From the NCBI GenBank assembly GCA_002256685.1, contig NQJH01000004.1, positions 1-17,843 of the forward strand: a stretch of 17,843 nt of DNA. The letters are read 5' to 3'. The notes under the pieces were generated by a model. It was not told the origin of the DNA. It worked only from the letters and a program-made list of their open reading frames with translations, and made no database searches. Origin of the DNA: Methylococcaceae bacterium NSP1-2 (GTDB taxonomy: Bacteria > Pseudomonadota > Gammaproteobacteria > Methylococcales > Methylomonadaceae). This document shows positions 16,364 through 17,843 of this stretch, piece after piece (position 1 is the first letter of the stretch; each line of letters starts with the position of its first letter). Both the position numbers and the translations under genes were made by a program.

Positions 16364-16465
16364 TTAGTGTGTTTGCCAATGTTCAAATTCTTTGAGGCAA
16401 TCAATCGCGTTATCGACCGGTGCCAACACTTCTAACAAGGCTTTGCTACGATTAAATAATGGCGG
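16364..16465 (-). pseudogene. Short open frame downstream of the HTH gene, possible gene remnant
   Basis: On the - strand, about 33 codons are open in a frame shifted from the HTH gene and ending with TAA at 16364-16366. The translation has a helical, protein-like look (NRSKALLEVLAPVDNAIDCL then KEFEHWQTH). There is no start codon with a ribosome site; the frame begins inside the end of the HTH gene. It may be the tail of a partner gene or of the HTH gene after a frameshift. I do not recognise the family. Confidence 0.2.
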
Positions 16466-17387
16466 TCATTTGTGAGACTCCTAACCCACAAGTCGCTCTT
16501 AACTGGGCAAAAAATTCAGAGTTAGGTTTTGAAACGGCTTTGCGTTCCCGTTCGCGCTGAATCCGTATTGCCGCTTGTTCATAGGATTCGCCAACTTTGG
16601 CTAAGCGTTGAATATCACTTTTAGCGATGCCATGAATAAAAGAATTTTCATGGTTAGTGGGTGATAAGGTATTGGTATTGCGTGGCTTCGTTGAGAGATA
16701 CCAAGGTTGTTCTAACAAACCGTTTTTTCCTTTATCAATCAAACTTCTTAAATATATTTTTGGCGGTTTTCTATTAATACCGCGTTTAATGCCATCGTTA
16801 AAAATGCTGATAGCATAATCGCGTTGTTGTTTGCTTAATTGACTTAAGGACTGCTTAGCTTCTTTTGTTTGCTGGTCATTCAATTCGAGCAAAACAATAT
16901 TATTTAATTCATCTTCAACGATAACACCAGAATCGTTATTGTTATTGGTGTCGTGGCTGTTGTTGTTTTGATTAAGAATTGTTTTTTCATTGTTCTTTAT
17001 GGGTGAACGCTGTTCACTAGGTGGGTGAATAGCATTCACTACCGGGGGTGAATAGGATTCACTAGGGGTATGAATGGCATTTGTTGCGGGGGAAGTTGCT
17101 GTATTAACTTGTTCACTAGCAAAACCAATGATTGTATAAAGATTGCTACGGTTGCTACCTTCATCATTTTTTCTAAACAAGCGTTTAATTAAGCCGATTT
17201 TTTCTAGCTCCTTAATACCGTTTTTGACGCTGCGTGGGGTTTGCCCTGTATCTTCAGCGATTCTAGTAATAGAGGGAAAACAGGTGTTATTTTTGTTAGC
17301 ACGATATGCCAGTGATACTAAAATAATTTTTGTATGGGCTTTGAGATTGCTTTGTTTCCATGCCCAATTAATTGCGCCGATGCTCAT
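16452..17387 (-). CDS. Helix-turn-helix replication-protein-like (phage/plasmid type)
   Basis: A 311-residue protein with an N-terminal winged helix (HTH_36-like). A scaffold of AINWAWKQ and AHTKIILVSLAYRAN leads into CFPSITRIAEDTGQTPRSVK, then GIKELEKIGLIKRL, with the recognition helix at ~50-65 and a wing to ~87. This layout is common in replication initiators of phages and plasmids and in lambda O-like proteins. Residues ~100-128 contain a 15-residue repeat (NAIHxPSExxxSP), and ~131-152 form an Asn-rich linker. The C-terminal part (KPPKIYLRSLIDKGKNGLLE, ~205-225) resembles the end domain of such proteins. AAGGAA lies seven bases before the ATG. Base use is AT-richer than the glg operon, suggesting separate origin. 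Replication function is inferred; a transcription regulator is the alternative. Confidence 0.85.
   Translation of the reverse strand: MSIGAINWAWKQSNLKAHTKIILVSLAYRANKNNTCFPSITRIAEDTGQTPRSVKNGIKELEKIGLIKRLFRKNDEGSNRSNLYTIIGFASEQVNTATSPATNAIHTPSESYSPPVVNAIHPPSEQRSPIKNNEKTILNQNNNSHDTNNNNDSGVIVEDELNNIVLLELNDQQTKEAKQSLSQLSKQQRDYAISIFNDGIKRGINRKPPKIYLRSLIDKGKNGLLEQPWYLSTKPRNTNTLSPTNHENSFIHGIAKSDIQRLAKVGESYEQAAIRIQRERERKAVSKPNSEFFAQLRATCGLGVSQMTAII
17003..17084. repeat. Palindromic iteron-like repeats inside the HTH gene
   Basis: GTGAAC-GCT-GTTCAC (17003-17017), GTGAAT-AGC-ATTCAC (17025-17039) and GTGAAT-AGG-ATTCAC (17048-17062) are perfect palindromes with a 3-base centre. A degraded fourth copy, ATGAAT-GGC-ATTTGT, lies at 17070-17084. 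Centres are at 17010, 17032, 17055 and 17077: steps of 22, 23 and 22 bp, about two helical turns. Each is flanked by GGG before and (in the first three) CTA after. A half-site GTTCACTAG recurs at 17111-17119. An AT-rich stretch (16977-17000) lies directly beside the array. Confidence 0.75.
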
Positions 17388-17400
17388 AAGTAAATTCCTT

Positions 17401-17462
17401 ATTGGCTATTGCACAAAGTTCGAGTAAAATCCTCAAACGTTAGCTTTGTGTTTTTAGCCAAT
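17401..17462 (-). promoter_or_regulatory. Nested hairpin in the HTH-gene leader, next to its ribosome site
   Basis: ATTGGCTA (17401-17408) pairs with TAGCCAAT (17455-17462), and CACAAAG (17412-17418) pairs with CTTTGTG (17444-17450). The small internal loop has 3 and 4 bases, and the apical loop 25. On the - strand this structure ends directly at the AAGGAA ribosome site (17395-17400), so it could affect translation or transcript stability of the HTH gene. Confidence 0.5.
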
Positions 17463-17472
17463 GTTGTATATT
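17446..17472 (+). promoter_or_regulatory. Weak candidate promoter for the divergent RNA
   Basis: TTGTGT (17446-17451) and TATATT (17467-17472) are 15 bases apart; TTTGTG as -35 would give 16. The match to sigma-70 is moderate and the spacing short. It is the best candidate I found upstream of the hairpin and terminator at 17487-17559. Confidence 0.3.
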
Positions 17473-17478
17473 GGTTTA

Positions 17479-17559
17479 ATAGAAGACTTACTAACGGTTT
17501 GCCGACCTTTAGTAAGATATAAAATCGAGGGCTTAGAGTAATCTAAGCCCTTTTTTTTT
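17479..17559 (+). ncRNA. Candidate ~80-nt structured RNA divergent from the HTH gene
   Basis: No gene on the + strand explains the strong terminator at 17529-17559. Between it and the candidate promoter lies a further hairpin: CTTACTAA/TTAGTAAG (17487-17494 and 17509-17516) with an inner CGG-TTTG-CCG. Together they look like a short RNA with two stem-loops and a U-tail. It would be transcribed away from the HTH gene start and be complementary to that gene's upstream leader if transcription of the HTH gene begins further right. The position resembles OOP RNA beside lambda O, or plasmid counter-transcribed RNAs. Inferred from structure alone. Confidence 0.35.
17529..17559 (+). terminator. Strong intrinsic terminator
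   Basis: GGGCTTAGA (17529-17537), loop GTAA, TCTAAGCCC (17542-17550), then nine T residues (17551-17559). It is the clearest Rho-independent terminator in the window. It acts on the + strand; on the - strand the stem is followed only by TCGATTTTAT, so it may be weakly bidirectional. Confidence 0.85.
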
Positions 17560-17843
17560 GCAAAAAAATTACTTTTATTATTTTGATTTAATGATTTATA
17601 TTGCTTTGAATGGAATTATATACCATAATAAATTATATGAAATAATATGATATTATTTCATTACAAATCATATCACGTCATACAGAATGGTTTTGAGAGT
17701 CAAGCGCGTAGAGACCCGCTAGTTAACGCAATGCACTATTTTGGTATGCAGTTGTTTAATACTTTTACACTTTATTTTTTCATGTACATCAAGACGTATC
17801 ACTACACTGAAAAAACCGTTAGTGAGTATATAGTTGTGATATT
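17560..17843. other. AT-rich region without a convincing gene, containing a 23-bp palindrome
   Basis: No protein-coding gene or tRNA was recognised. The main element is a perfect palindrome at 17638-17660: TGAAATAATAT, one G, ATATTATTTCA. ATATGA/TCATAT motifs lie around it (for example ATCATATCA near 17668). A small imperfect hairpin (AGCG-GT/AC-CGCT, with a C-C mismatch) lies at 17703-17720. The first half is extremely AT-rich. It could be an operator, an unwinding region, or inert spacer. Confidence 0.4.

Noticed and set aside
17001..17120. CRISPR array suggested by regular 22-bp spacing
   Set aside because: The repeats lie in a coding gene, are palindromic and nearly contiguous, and have no variable spacers or cas genes.
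17782..17843. Possible gene start on + running off the window end (ATG at 17782, 20 open codons)
   Set aside because: No ribosome-binding site precedes it, and 20 open codons are expected by chance; it cannot be judged without more sequence.

Overview
The window looks like a chromosomal segment of a gammaproteobacterium. It carries a Rof/YaeO-type Rho-binding antiterminator, a CspA-type cold-shock gene with a consensus sigma-70 promoter, a VapC remnant and an ISKra4-like transposase tail. The genus cannot be read from the sequence; a sulfur-oxidising or methanotrophic relative (Thiotrichales or Methylococcales) is only a guess. The non-coding DNA and the right end are clearly AT-richer than the large central operon.

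Left flank (1-1500): the 3' end of an IS transposase, a decayed vapC toxin fragment, then an intact rof-like gene on + converging on a csp gene on -. A long hairpin lies between them. The csp promoter carries a perfect palindrome across its spacer and -10, and the gene has a leader of roughly 145 nt.

Centre (1686-16057, all on -): one tightly packed six-gene alpha-glucan/trehalose operon, in transcription order glgB, glgE, treS-mak fusion, glgX, treZ, treY. Three junctions overlap and one has a 9-bp gap, so translational coupling is likely. Together the enzymes can run a full cycle. GlgX debranches glycogen; TreY and TreZ turn the linear dextrins into trehalose; TreS isomerises trehalose to maltose; the fused maltokinase makes maltose-1-phosphate with ATP; GlgE polymerises it; GlgB branches the product. 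All catalytic residues I looked for are present. No glgA, glgC, glgP or malQ is in the window.

Right flank (16058-17843): a 394-bp stretch with hairpins and possible mobile-element or gene remnants, then an intact helix-turn-helix gene on - that resembles phage/plasmid replication proteins. Inside this gene lie three good and one degraded palindromic repeats of GTGAAY-N3-RTTCAC, spaced 22-23 bp and followed by an AT-rich, Asn-rich linker region. This is the layout of the lambda O gene/origin. Just upstream, on the opposite strand, is a possible ~80-nt structured RNA ending in a strong intrinsic terminator, in a position comparable to lambda OOP RNA. The last ~280 bp are AT-rich, with a 23-bp palindrome and no convincing gene. 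I read this end as a remnant or satellite replicon next to the metabolic operon; it is the least conventional part of the window.
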